DNA from: Paraconiothyrium sp. Pb-2020 | Lineage: Eukaryota > Ascomycota > Dothideomycetes > Pleosporales > Didymosphaeriaceae | Direction: 5' to 3' | DNA: 64,000 bases | NCBI GenBank assembly: GCA_022419385.1 | Contig: JAJUBI010000004.1 | Location: forward strand, 868,001-932,000 | Part shown: positions 21,300 to 30,844 of the stretch, one piece after another | Layout of the letters: each line of letters begins with the position of its first letter | Numbering within the stretch: position 1 is the stretch's first letter | The notes under the pieces: generated by a model | Told to the model about the DNA's origin: nothing | What the model saw: the letters and a program-made list of their open reading frames with translations, nothing else | Database searches by the model: none | Translations under genes and position numbers: made by a program

Positions 21300-21940
21300 A
21301 GATATAATACACGTAGGTAACCAACCCGCCATATTGACATGTAGACTAGGTATCGTACGAGAATAAATTTGACAACAATAATATATATACCCTAAGACAT
21401 TCAGTAGCTTGAGTGGGAGGTGAGTGTATGTGCAAGTGTCTGAGCGTATTTGAAGACGGTGCGTGCGCGACTGCCTTTCTTGTCGAACACAGCTGTTCAC
21501 CTCCGCCATGATTTTTCAACTTCAGCTGTTCAAAGGCCAGCTGTCGCTTGTCACACAGTCCCAAACATTGAGGCGCAGCAAGTGTTCCCCCTTTCCAACC
21601 ATTCTTGAACGAAGGCTGCTCGCTCGGAAAGTTTCTGGGGACGTGAATGACTACAAAAAGAGCAAACACGCCGTGAAACAACCCGAGTAAATTAAGATAT
21701 TAGGTCAAGTTCTCCAAGACTCACCAAGTTAACTCGAGCTCTTCCTAACACTGCGATCTATAATTTCCGGCTATAAGAGCAGCGCATACATCTCCTGGTC
21801 GCTGATACCTCCGACTGTAATGTCTAGTAACGTATTGTTGGGCTCAATTAGCATGAGTGATGTGCAAGTCGACATATGACACTCATCCCGAACATGTACA
21901 ATGTGCAACGTCTTAGCACAGACAAACACTATACTGACCA

Positions 21941-23190
21941 TCACGACCTTAGGCGAGGAGACTCTCGATAAGCAGCAATGGACTTCATCAGCATTAGCTT
22001 GATGATCTGAACGTTCTCTTTTTGCGGCGCCTAGCACAATTAGCACTCAAGCAACAAACCGCGCGGTCCGAAACTTACCCTAATGATCCGACCTGCCTGC
22101 CGTTTTTCGGCTGCTTCATGTTTCCCCGAGGTTGCCATGTACAGTGTGTGACAATCTAACCAGAAATTTCGTCCCTCGCCGCCCACGTTGTACATGTTAA
22201 TCAATCCATCGATGTCTGATTTGGGGTCATTAAACTCTTCTTGGAGGTCGTTACGTGCTTGCGCACTTAGCCCTGCATGGAAGACTACGACTTTCAACCC
22301 ATTCATGTTGAGCACCCACTCCAGGAACATGGCGTTCAGCGGTACGTCTTCTGCCACGATGAACTTTCCGTGAGTTCTGGGTCTTAAGAACTTTCCATCC
22401 TCAATCAGGCAGAGCTGGTGTATCAGTGCCCGTGCTATTGGTGAGCCCTGGCATAGGATCTCCAGGTAGCCGTAGGCGGTAGTGGGCAAAGCTAAGTTCA
22501 GCCTTGTGCACATAAAGCGCACGAAGCGAAATCCATCAAAGCCGTTCCCACGGTATTCCTGAATCGTATCAACGAGAGTGTCGACATCCATATGTTTGCA
22601 TGCCTCATGGAAAAGCCGGAGCATCGTTGATGTTGCTGTGATGACAAGCTCTCTCATCTCTGCCACTGGGTACAGGTGCTGCTCCTTATTTCCCATTGCT
22701 CTGGCGCGGCTCTGTTTTATAGAGAATCCACGCAGTGTCTCCACAAACCGTCGACTAGCCTCACGGTGAAGGATTTGGTGTGCTGCTTGCTCTTCTTTCT
22801 TATGTTCGCAATGGAGGGTGTGGATGAAGTACGGCTTCATGGCTTTGGCCATGTCAAAGTACTCGTCAGAGTCAAAACGTAATGGCAGCTTGCTTCCCAT
22901 GAAGCGTTTTAGACAAATTTGATCCTCGCACAAGTGGAAATAGGACGCTATTTCCACTTTTGTTGCGTTTTCCAATAGATGCCGGACTGACGGAGGGTGT
23001 AAAAGCGCTAGGCGACGTCTGTCTGTTGGCTTGAATGTGTCGTGTTGAACTTACGAATCAAGAACGTTTTATAGACCAAGTCACCCCAAGAAGGCGTTTT
23101 ACCTGCGCAGGGGTGGAGATACGATACAAAAAGATTTGACCTCTCATGCTGCCCCGAGCCTGCCTCGTATATGCGTCTAAAATTAGGCAT
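21941..23190 (-). pseudogene. 5'-truncated SNF2-family helicase-like gene (C-terminal helicase lobe only)
   Basis: Three exons can be joined in frame: 23190-23055, 23007-22079 and 22030-21941 (introns of 47 and 48 nt, both with GTAAGT donors), giving up to 384 codons. The C-terminal part is a recognisable SF2 helicase lobe: GLKVVVFHAGLSAQARNDLQ, INMYNVGGEGRNF (motif V region) and EKRQAGRIIR (motif VI, usual form QxxGRxxR). The N-terminal ATPase lobe with Walker A and DExH motifs is absent, and no continuation is visible upstream; a stop codon precedes the first ATG in frame. Either a decayed duplicate or a short gene derived from one. Clean splice sites and an intact frame argue against long neutral decay. 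The true 5' end may be a splice acceptor near 23177 instead of the ATG. Confidence 0.6.
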
Positions 23191-23792
23191 CAGCGCAGGC
23201 TACTAATCATCACGCTTCACCAGTATGCGTTGCTATAGATAGTCTGGGACAACGCATTCAACACTGCAATCTTAGCGTGGACGAGCAGTCATCGCCCTAC
23301 CCTTCATCACACCGCTACGCTACATATAGCTGCAGCATCACAAAGTCATGGCGTAGCATCGACCTTTCGATAAGAACGCAGCGCATAGTGTCCGCATGAG
23401 CGTCTGTTATTACTTCATATATGCGAATATGGTATTTTTTTTCATGCTTTTCTCCTTTCCACAAGACAGTCCAAGGCGCAAATGCATATGCCGTCATGAA
23501 GTCTAGCTGTAGAGCCTTGATTGACTCACGCTGCTATACGTCTCATGGAAGGAAGTCACAAAGTATACCCGGACGTATCCTACGGATCACTCTAGATGTT
23601 CGGGCTAGAAGTGGGAGGCCACAGCATATCTCCAGATCGTGGAGTTCAAATCTATATCTGAAACTCAACACTGCCCTCCATGTGTTATCGTTCACTTTTC
23701 CCCTGTGACCTTGGGACACTTGAGCTGATTTCTATCTAACGTGCTCATTTTGGTGAGATCGAGTTTATTCATATACCTCGCGTTACAAAATT
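23191..23792. other. Intergenic region upstream of the truncated helicase
   Basis: About 600 bp where the missing ATPase lobe of the helicase would be expected. I cannot find conserved helicase motifs here in any frame. It contains copy C of the short repeat (23263-23285). Confidence 0.5.
23263..23285 (+). repeat. Short dispersed repeat, copy C
   Basis: Core CTGCAATCTTAGCGTGGACG, like copy B at 20601 but one T shorter and with GG for AA. It has the same orientation as copies A and B, so the copies bracket the truncated helicase gene. Confidence 0.4.
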
Positions 23793-25163
23793 CTACATAT
23801 TCTTATCTAACCCATCATCAGCCCCCTTCTGCGTCATCTCCATCGCCTCTGGGCACAACTTTTGCATAAGCTTGTTCATCTTGGCCTCATGGGTCTTTAC
23901 CAACTCTGCAAACTCCAGTTCTATCATCCTCAGAGAGTTCGGCAAATCTTCGTCTCCTTCGTCAACCAAATCTCGCAGAGCAAACTCCATCATGAACACC
24001 TGATTCGAGTGTTTCTCCATCACGCGGAGTATCTTCCTTAGAAGCTTTGCCTTCGCCATTGAATCCTGGTCCAGCTTCATCTTCGACGGCGACGGCTGCC
24101 TATCTTGTAGACTGAGCAGGTGTGTGTTGAAGGCGGCTATTTGCTCGTTCAAGCGTGCTATACGGGATTTTAGGGTAACGAGCATGTTGGCTGCAGCTTG
24201 AAGAATGGCAGGTGACTTCGGTGAGACAATGTACTCGAGCTGTGGACTAGGGAGTCGTCTGCTGGGCGTGACTACCAGGACATCCAGAGTCCTTACTAGT
24301 CGAGTTGGGGTTACCGGCTCTTGGATCGGAGGAGAGCGGGTAGGCGTTCGCGGTCGTTCCCCATGAGCTGTGCTCTGGCGGGGTGGAGAGTGTGGCTCTT
24401 TCAAGGCTTTTGAGTCTTCTGGCCTTGATTTGACTTTCTTGCTCTGGACCTGATGGTCGTCCTCGAACGCAGAGTCGATGAAATCATCCTGGATGGGCTC
24501 CGGAATGTCGTTTCTCGAATTTACCCACCCGAACTCGACGGCGAGGTCATACTTCGCACCTTTGTTAGTTTCTTCAGCATGGTCTGAAGGGCTGTGGATG
24601 TCTGCAACGACATTGGGTTCTGGAGAACCATGCGTTGCGCCTTCCCTCATTTTCGTATGATCCTTTGTGGATTCGAATGGCTGTTCTTGGAGCTCTTTAA
24701 TCGGCTGATCTATCCTTTCCTTTCGCTTTTGCCGCTTCTTCTGCTTCTTTAGTCGTTTCTTCTCTTCGTTCTGAAGCCGCTGTTTCTCTGCATTTTCTGA
24801 CTGTTTAAGTATCTGCTCCTCTGTACTTGACCGCTCCTGCTTCCCTTTCTTGTGCGAGATCGCAGCGCGAGACGGTGCGTTCGTGGGTGCCGCTTCTTCT
24901 GATCTGGTTTGTTCCTCCTTGCGTTCCTTCTTCTTCTCTCTCTTTCGCCGTCGCTTCTCTTTCTCCCAGAGAAGTACAGCGCGAGACTTGACCTTTGTTT
25001 GTGTTGCGTTTTCCGGGCTCACTTGTTCAAATTCTGGCTCCGAGCTGGGTTGGGCACGGTCGACACTCTGTTCCTGGGATTGTCGTGGTTGATCTCGCTC
25101 CTGTGCACGCGTCCGCCCAAGCAACACCGCGAGCGCGACGCGCTTATACCCACCCAAGGCCAT
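23793..25163 (-). CDS. Hypothetical charged coiled-coil protein
   Basis: An uninterrupted 456-codon frame starting at an ATG in a good context (CCATGGCC, 25163). After a short N-terminal segment (MALGGYKRVALAVLLGRTRAQ) come about 90 residues dominated by Lys, Arg and Glu (for example KEKRRRKREKKKERKEE) and a second Lys-rich block near residue 135, both probably helical and nuclear-localising. The middle is acidic and Pro/Ser-rich. The C-terminal 140 residues look helical (LKSRIARLNEQIAAFNTHLLSLQ, then a Leu/Glu/Met-rich segment), consistent with a coiled coil. I do not recognise the family. The ORF length and ordered composition support a real gene; the function is unknown. Confidence 0.65.
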   Translation of the reverse strand: MALGGYKRVALAVLLGRTRAQERDQPRQSQEQSVDRAQPSSEPEFEQVSPENATQTKVKSRAVLLWEKEKRRRKREKKKERKEEQTRSEEAAPTNAPSRAAISHKKGKQERSSTEEQILKQSENAEKQRLQNEEKKRLKKQKKRQKRKERIDQPIKELQEQPFESTKDHTKMREGATHGSPEPNVVADIHSPSDHAEETNKGAKYDLAVEFGWVNSRNDIPEPIQDDFIDSAFEDDHQVQSKKVKSRPEDSKALKEPHSPPRQSTAHGERPRTPTRSPPIQEPVTPTRLVRTLDVLVVTPSRRLPSPQLEYIVSPKSPAILQAAANMLVTLKSRIARLNEQIAAFNTHLLSLQDRQPSPSKMKLDQDSMAKAKLLRKILRVMEKHSNQVFMMEFALRDLVDEGDEDLPNSLRMIELEFAELVKTHEAKMNKLMQKLCPEAMEMTQKGADDGLDKNM

Positions 25164-25511
25164 GGGGTTCAAATATTATGAGGTGTTTCTATACGAGCGT
25201 GGTTTTTGGTGTAAAGAGTGTGACGGGGAGTTGCTGTTGACACATGGTTGGGGTAAACAAACAGCAAACGTGAGTTGAGGTGAAAGGTGAATGTTACAAC
25301 TGCGCCAGAACGAACAAGATCAAGCGCGCTTCTGCATCTTTCCAAGCGTTTAGGAAACGACCCAAAATGCGTGTACATGACTCAAGGGCGTGCATGTGTA
25401 ACAATGGTGTCATCCCAAATTGAACTTGCATGCATTTGTAAATTAAACAGTGCGTACCTTCAACAACGCTACCATATCATGAAATTTTGAACCCGCTAAT
25501 TTTTGAATGTC
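25164..25511. other. Intergenic region
   Basis: 348 bp between two minus-strand genes: promoter of the coiled-coil gene and 3' region of the desaturase-like gene. Nothing distinctive seen. Confidence 0.6.
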
Positions 25512-26468
25512 CTACTCGTAAAACACCAAGCATCTAACCTCAATACTTTGGCGACCAGGTGCATCAGCCGGAGTGTTCGGATCTGTGAAAGCCGTGTGCG
25601 CGACCCTGAGAGCCGTTCCCTTCTTCCCACCTGGTTCACCGTCTCCTCGGGAATCGTAGCACTTCAAGAGCATCACCTCCTCTGGAGTCATATCTTTCAT
25701 GTAATAAAATTTGTGCTTGTCGTTCGGTGCAACTGAGAGCGTCTCGCCGAAGATCTCGTAGCCTTCAGTTGATGTGGAAGACTCGGGATCCGGTAGGACT
25801 TCCTTTCCGCGAGCATCGCTGTCAGCGCTGATGGAGGTCTTAGGGTAGAGAAGGTCCACAGGAACGAAATCCGAAGGCTCGGTGCTGCGCCAGTCGACTA
25901 CTGCAAGAGGCATGTCTGACGCGGGATTTTCGATTGGTCTCCACACATTAATAATCTGGTAGCGACCCTTCAATAATTCTTCTGCTTCATCTTTAGGCAA
26001 ATGGCGACGAACACGTGCGGCGGCAGCAGCTGGCGTTTGGTCTACATGGACTTGTTGAACAGGTTGGCGGGGGGCGTCCTTCTTGCGACGACGGATCGTG
26101 TGATCGAACATGACGACCTTCTTGATTCCAGGCAGGTTTGAGCGGAGCATGGACTCCACTTCGGGATAGTAAGTATTTCTAACTGTGCTGTCGTCTTCGA
26201 ATAGCTTTTCCTTGGCGGGCGACTTGTAGACCGCGAACCCCGCATTGTCGGTGTTGAATTTGTCTTCCTGGCCTCGTAGGTTGATTACCTCGCGCTGGTG
26301 AGGGTTTTGCTTGTACGACCATCCAGGGCCATCGACCTTGGCCCATGGTTTGCCCGTGAAGGACGTCGGGTCGATGTGGATGAATTGTGCTGTTGTCATT
26401 GTTCTGGCGCTTGTGTGCAATTTGGCTGACAATATTGGGCGAAAGAAACGCTGGAGTTTTGAGGTCAT
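25512..26468 (-). CDS. AsaB / GA4-desaturase family protein (CmcJ-like oxidoreductase or methyltransferase)
   Basis: Single-exon gene, 318 residues, typical for this fungal family, whose members act in secondary metabolism (gibberellin GA4 desaturase, AsaB of the A. flavus asa cluster) and whose chemistry is only partly defined. Motifs supporting the assignment: DNAGFAVYKSPAKEKLF, VVMFDHTIRRR, VHVDQTPAAAAARVRRHLP, INVWRPIENPASDMPLAVVD, FYYMKDMTPEEVMLLKCYDS and the C-terminal HTAFTDPNTPADAPGRQSIE followed by VRCLVFYE. The conserved HxD (HVD) could be iron-binding; that is inference. The first 23 residues are basic and hydroxylated (MTSKLQRFFRPILSAKLHTS) and could be a mitochondrial presequence; a second start at 26399 would omit them. 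No backbone enzyme is nearby, so a cluster role is unsupported. Confidence 0.85.
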   Translation of the reverse strand: MTSKLQRFFRPILSAKLHTSARTMTTAQFIHIDPTSFTGKPWAKVDGPGWSYKQNPHQREVINLRGQEDKFNTDNAGFAVYKSPAKEKLFEDDSTVRNTYYPEVESMLRSNLPGIKKVVMFDHTIRRRKKDAPRQPVQQVHVDQTPAAAAARVRRHLPKDEAEELLKGRYQIINVWRPIENPASDMPLAVVDWRSTEPSDFVPVDLLYPKTSISADSDARGKEVLPDPESSTSTEGYEIFGETLSVAPNDKHKFYYMKDMTPEEVMLLKCYDSRGDGEPGGKKGTALRVAHTAFTDPNTPADAPGRQSIEVRCLVFYE

Positions 26469-26984
26469 GAACTTATATCTGGATGGACTTGATGTTCGGA
26501 GTCCGACTATGAGTATGCTTCGTACTTATATGCGGCGGCGCTTCCGCGAGTAGTTCGGGCCGGATGTGTAAGGTCATGATTAGAAATGACCATGACGCCA
26601 CGGCTGGCTTGCAATCTGACCAATCATATTGATTTAAGATCACGTGCAAATTTCTCCGCGGCCTAATTCTGCAATCTTCTCGAAGTACGACATCGCTTAT
26701 ACATCGTAAGCAGCCTACCTAGAAATACTCATCTCCATATGACGATTGCCAATCGTGGCGTTGATTCCACTGCATACCTTAATTCATCAATTTAAGTCGC
26801 CGTATGCAGACACATTGCTGGCCCTACACATTTTGATTAAGCGTCATTGTGGCCTTGGTATCCATTCACGTCCGATTAGATGTTTGTCATAATGTGAACG
26901 AATTCTTACGCCCTCTTAGAGGTACTCTAGGATCGCGGAGATCGCTTACCTCCGATTGGTTGCTGACTACACCAATATTTCGGT
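26469..26984. promoter_or_regulatory. Divergent promoter: desaturase-like gene / F-box gene
   Basis: 516 bp between two head-to-head genes. Visible candidate sites are CCAAT at 26620-26624, CACGTG (E-box) at 26641-26646, and ATTGG (inverse CCAAT) at 26955-26959. CTGCAATCTT near 26662 resembles the core of the short repeat seen at 20.6 and 23.3 kb. Site function is inferred from consensus only. Confidence 0.5.
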
Positions 26985-28007
26985 ATGCATCATCGCCCCC
27001 GCCGCCCTTTCAGTGACCACATCACCGACCGAATGCCACGCCACATAGCCCACGATACCGACGATGAAGAACCTCTCGATGACAAGACAGCTGCATTGCA
27101 GCTACGCTCCAAGCGCACCGAGCGCCAGAAGAAGCAGAGGGTAAAGCGGGAACGCAAACGCGATGCCATTATTAGCCTGACGAAACTGCCCACCGAACTG
27201 ATCATCGAATCCCTGACATATTTACAACCAGGCGATGTCTTGAACTTTAGTAATACCAATCGCCGCTTCCGTTCTCTCGTCGATGCCAATTCGAACGTCA
27301 TCGGTAACGCCATCATACAGCAGCGTTACACGCTCATCGCCCAATGCCTCGTCCTACCAAAGCTTCTCGCCGAGGTTGATGCTTCCGCGCGCCCTTTGCT
27401 TGTAGCCGAGAGACGACAAGAGTTTCTTGGTATCCATCGTAAGCCCTATCAACATTTACAACCGCCGGACCAGCATTTCGTATGCACATGCCTTTCCTGC
27501 ATCCTGGCATGGAACAACCTCTGTGTGGCGCTCGACTTTGCGCATTGGCAGACAGTCCTTGACACTGGCGAGCCGCTGCCTATGATTCCACGAGGTACGA
27601 CACCTGAGTGGAACGGAGAGCTGGTGCGGCGAAATGCGCAAGTCGTCCGCGCCGCTTTGCAAAATCCGCTCTGGCATGCACGAATCCTCGAAATACATCT
27701 CGACAGCACCATACGGGCAATCAGGAGGCAGTCAAAGAACAAGGGTAACAAGCGCAAGCACGTCGATATGACAGACGAAGATGCCGCTCCTTGTACCGAT
27801 GCCTTCTTATCGAAACCCGGGCCGTTGAGCTTGGAGTTCCCTTATCATCGCGACAATTACTATTTGCTGGAGGCATACCTACCGAATAGGTATTGGAAAA
27901 GGTCGGAAGAGAGGTGGATCTATGGCACCGCGGTTTCTCATGAGCGCGATCTGGCCTATGTGCTTCGAGGTGTGATGCCTGGTGATTCGAAGCTGCTTGG
28001 GGCATAA
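26985..28007 (+). CDS. F-box domain protein
   Basis: Intronless, 340 residues. A basic N-terminal region (KRTERQKKQRVKRERKRD) precedes an F-box at about residues 64-105: LTKLPTELIIESLTYLQPGDVLNFSNTNRRF, the expected LPxEL start and internal hydrophobic pattern. F-box proteins bind Skp1 and present substrates to SCF ubiquitin ligases. The rest has two Cys pairs (FVCTCLSC near residue 165) and no recognised substrate domain. A second in-frame ATG at 27033 is an alternative start. The substrate cannot be predicted. Confidence 0.85.
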   Translation: MHHRPRRPFSDHITDRMPRHIAHDTDDEEPLDDKTAALQLRSKRTERQKKQRVKRERKRDAIISLTKLPTELIIESLTYLQPGDVLNFSNTNRRFRSLVDANSNVIGNAIIQQRYTLIAQCLVLPKLLAEVDASARPLLVAERRQEFLGIHRKPYQHLQPPDQHFVCTCLSCILAWNNLCVALDFAHWQTVLDTGEPLPMIPRGTTPEWNGELVRRNAQVVRAALQNPLWHARILEIHLDSTIRAIRRQSKNKGNKRKHVDMTDEDAAPCTDAFLSKPGPLSLEFPYHRDNYYLLEAYLPNRYWKRSEERWIYGTAVSHERDLAYVLRGVMPGDSKLLGA

Positions 28008-28609
28008 AAGTCGGCGACCTATTGAGCTTGAAGGCTCCGCTACCAGGACATGACCACTGTAGCAGTGGCTTTATTTGAACTTATACCACGGTGCTACCAC
28101 GCATCTCGGATTCTGAGCAGGGTCGATTTCGCGTTTGACGAAGGCGCCGTTCCAATCAGCTGTCCAGTGTCCTGTCTGCATTATACATGATCTCGGGCGA
28201 TCTATATGCGTTCAAGTTCACTATTTATCTCCGTTTACTGTTCGGTTGCCCCACACATAGCCGACGCTAGCCATCCACATTTGATGCACCTACCCTTGTA
28301 GCGCTCGCGTATGACTCCGCATCGCCATTCTCTCCGATGAACGGTGTAAAAGTCTAGCAAGATCGGTCTTGAACTCCTGTCGGCGACCCCCTCATGTTCG
28401 GCGTAATCGGCAGGTCGGTTTCGGCCCGGTGGTGTACTAGACAGATGATCAATACTGTATATACATAGCGCCCATCTCTAATGACTCAACGTTTTACTTA
28501 GGGTTTCGCGGTTCGCAGTACTCAAAAATATCTGGGAACAACATCGAAGAAATTGAGTACATGCGATTCTCTGTACAGCTCAGCGTTGCGTCTCGTCATT
28601 GATCAAAAG
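28008..28609. other. Intergenic region
   Basis: About 600 bp holding the 3' end of the F-box gene and the promoter of the MFS transporter gene. No gene or clear element seen. Confidence 0.6.
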
Positions 28610-30090
28610 ATGGACTCTAATATAGAGAAGGCCGAGGTACCAGCTCGGACACAAACACCAGACCATACTTTCTTACCGATACAAGGACAAGGTGCTCCCT
28701 TGACCAGAACGAAATCAGCAGCATCCAACGCCTTAGCACGGGTATCGTCGCACCTCACCACCCGCTCGATACCGAATCCAGGACCACCTCCCGATGGCGG
28801 TCTTCGTGCCTGGGTACAGGTCTTTTGCGCTTGGCTTGCCGTCACAAATACCTGGGGTTTCGTTAATTCCTTCGGCGCTTGTAAGTCTTTCTCATATCGA
28901 CCTTCTATCAGGGTAACGTGACTGATCTTGCCCCAGTTCAGCCGTACTACGCAGAAATACTGCCTGAGCCCAATTCGACGATTTCCTGGATCGGATCCAC
29001 GCAAGCATGTTTGTTATTCGTCGTCGGCATTTTCAGTGGACGCGCTTTTGACGCTGGATGGTTCCGCCCTACGGTAGGGCTTGGTATTGCTGTTCAACTC
29101 CTTGGAATATTTACAATGAGTGCAGCTAAGAACTACTGGCAACTGTTATTGACACAAGGAATCTGTACCGGGATTGGAGGCGGAACATTCTTCATGCCTG
29201 TCATGAGCTTGGTGGCTACATACTTCGCGAAACGCCGCGGCCTAGCCATCGGACTCGTAACTGTAGGCAATTCAGTGGGTGGTATGATCTATCCGACTGT
29301 GGTACGGCAGCTACTCCCCAAAGTAGGATTCGGCTGGACTGTAAGAGTGCTTGGATTCATCAACGTGGCCTGCTTGTCGGTGGTCATCGCATTTAGCAAG
29401 CCGCGCCTTCCTCCGAGAAAGAGCGGACCGCTTTGGGATCGAGACTCTTTCAAGGATGTGCCCTACATTCTATTCGTCCTGGGCGTCTGCTTCTTGATGC
29501 CGCCAATCTACTTTGTATTTTACTATGTAAGCACTACCTCTGCGTTGGTACATGTGGATTGTATTAGGTTAACACATCCATAGGTCGCCTCCTTCGCCCG
29601 CGACGAGCTCGGCATGCCATACACCCAGTCTCTCAATCTCGTCATCATCCTTAACGGCGTCGGACTCCCCTTCCGCATCCTCCCCGGTTTCATCGGCGAC
29701 CGCTATATCGGGCCCCTCAATACCTATTCATTCTGCACCTTCTTCGCAACGGTAATCCTCTTCTGCTGGCTCAGAGTAACCTCGATCTCCACATACTACA
29801 CGTTTATCGCGTTCTACGGCATGTTTGCTGCGGCATTTCAGTCGCTCTTCTCTACGGCGATAATGGCGCTATCGCATGATATCTCGAAGACGGGGACAAG
29901 GCTGGGCATGGCGATGACAGTGATCGGTTTCAGTGCGTTGGTTGGAGGGCCGTTGAGTGGAGCAATTTTGAAGGCAAGTAATTATACGACGACGATTTCT
30001 TGGGCTGGAGCGAGCAGTTTTGTGGGGTGGTGTCTGTGTACGGCGGCGAGGATATGGAAGCATGGGTGGGTACTAAGGAAGAAGTGTTGA
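28610..30090 (+). CDS. MFS transporter, monocarboxylate (MCT/Mch) type
   Basis: Three exons (28610-28880, 28937-29526, 29584-30090) with introns of 56 and 57 nt give a 455-residue protein. Joining restores NSFGAFQPYYAEILPEP and FVFYYVASFARDELGM, both typical of fungal monocarboxylate-permease homologues. The hydrophilic N terminus is followed by PPDGGLRAWVQVFCAW (PDGGxGW-like signature of the MCT family at the start of TM1), STISWIGSTQACL, and about 12 membrane segments with the usual central loop (RLPPRKSGPLWDRDSFKD). Plasma-membrane or vacuolar location and substrate cannot be told from sequence; yeast Mch proteins do not carry simple monocarboxylates. Confidence 0.88.
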
Positions 30091-30463
30091 AATGCACTCG
30101 AAGGGTTGACGCGTATGTTGTGCTTGGTTTGTAACAACGATACCCATTGCTGTATTGACACGCGGTACTAACTACAGTACACTGTATTCGCAAGACAGAA
30201 CAATGAGAGAGACAAAGCAATCCAGTCCATTACCACATGACCAGAGCTGCCGCCTCAGGAGCTCCTACTTAGCACAATAGCCTACAGGATGTACCTAGAA
30301 AATACCGATCCTCTGGGCAACTTCGGTGCTATTCTCGGAACCGAAGACTGGATTTGCAAACAAACAGAATCCGCGAAAATATCTGCGATGATAAGAGACG
30401 GCTTGGACTCGACCTGGCGTGCATGCAACGACTGGAGCCCGTAAAGGGAGAATGCGCATCGGA

Positions 30464-30502
30464 CCGGGTCCGGGTCCGGGTCCGCACCGGAACCGGAACC
30501 GG
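30464..30502. repeat. Compound hexanucleotide microsatellite
   Basis: Three copies of CCGGGT (30464-30481), a 5-nt break, then CCGGAA twice plus CCGG (30487-30502). GC-rich and prone to slippage. Confidence 0.8.
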
Positions 30503-30596
30503 CAGCGGAGAAGTACATCCATCTGCTTGACGTGGAGAACTACTGCATGCTAGCCAAGACGCGGAGTTTATGTCGGAATAGAAGATTCCCCTTACA

Positions 30597-30615
30597 TCTC
30601 TCTCTCTCTCTCTCT
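30597..30615. repeat. (TC)n dinucleotide tract
   Basis: Uninterrupted TC repeat of 19 nt (9.5 units), likely length-polymorphic. Confidence 0.9.
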
Positions 30616-30844
30616 GAAGTTATACCGATCTGTTGGTTCGTGCCTGTCGAGTGGCTCCTTACTGAACTGAATCTTAAAAGCACTATCTTTGAGGCCAAAA
30701 AGATGTAGGAACTTCGTCAAACTTGTTTCCATAATCAAGTCGGTGTCAGTACTCAAGGGCTGCTGGTAGACAAGCCGATTTCACGGAGACGATTGCAGAC
30801 AACTCGCGATCAAATTTCATCGTCAGCCGTTCAGGTAAAGACGC

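Larger units (their letters stand above)
20325..21940. other. Repeat-bearing intergenic region
   Basis: About 1.6 kb with no coding pattern. It holds two diverged copies of a short repeat (20502-20525 and 20601-20624) and a 70-bp inverted-repeat element (21230-21299), all listed separately. Its 3' end lies just downstream of the truncated SNF2-like gene on the minus strand. Confidence 0.55.
30091..30844. other. Convergent intergenic region with simple repeats
   Basis: About 750 bp between the 3' ends of the MFS and rhodopsin-like genes. It has no gene, but contains a hexanucleotide repeat (30464-30502) and a TC dinucleotide tract (30597-30615). Confidence 0.6.
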
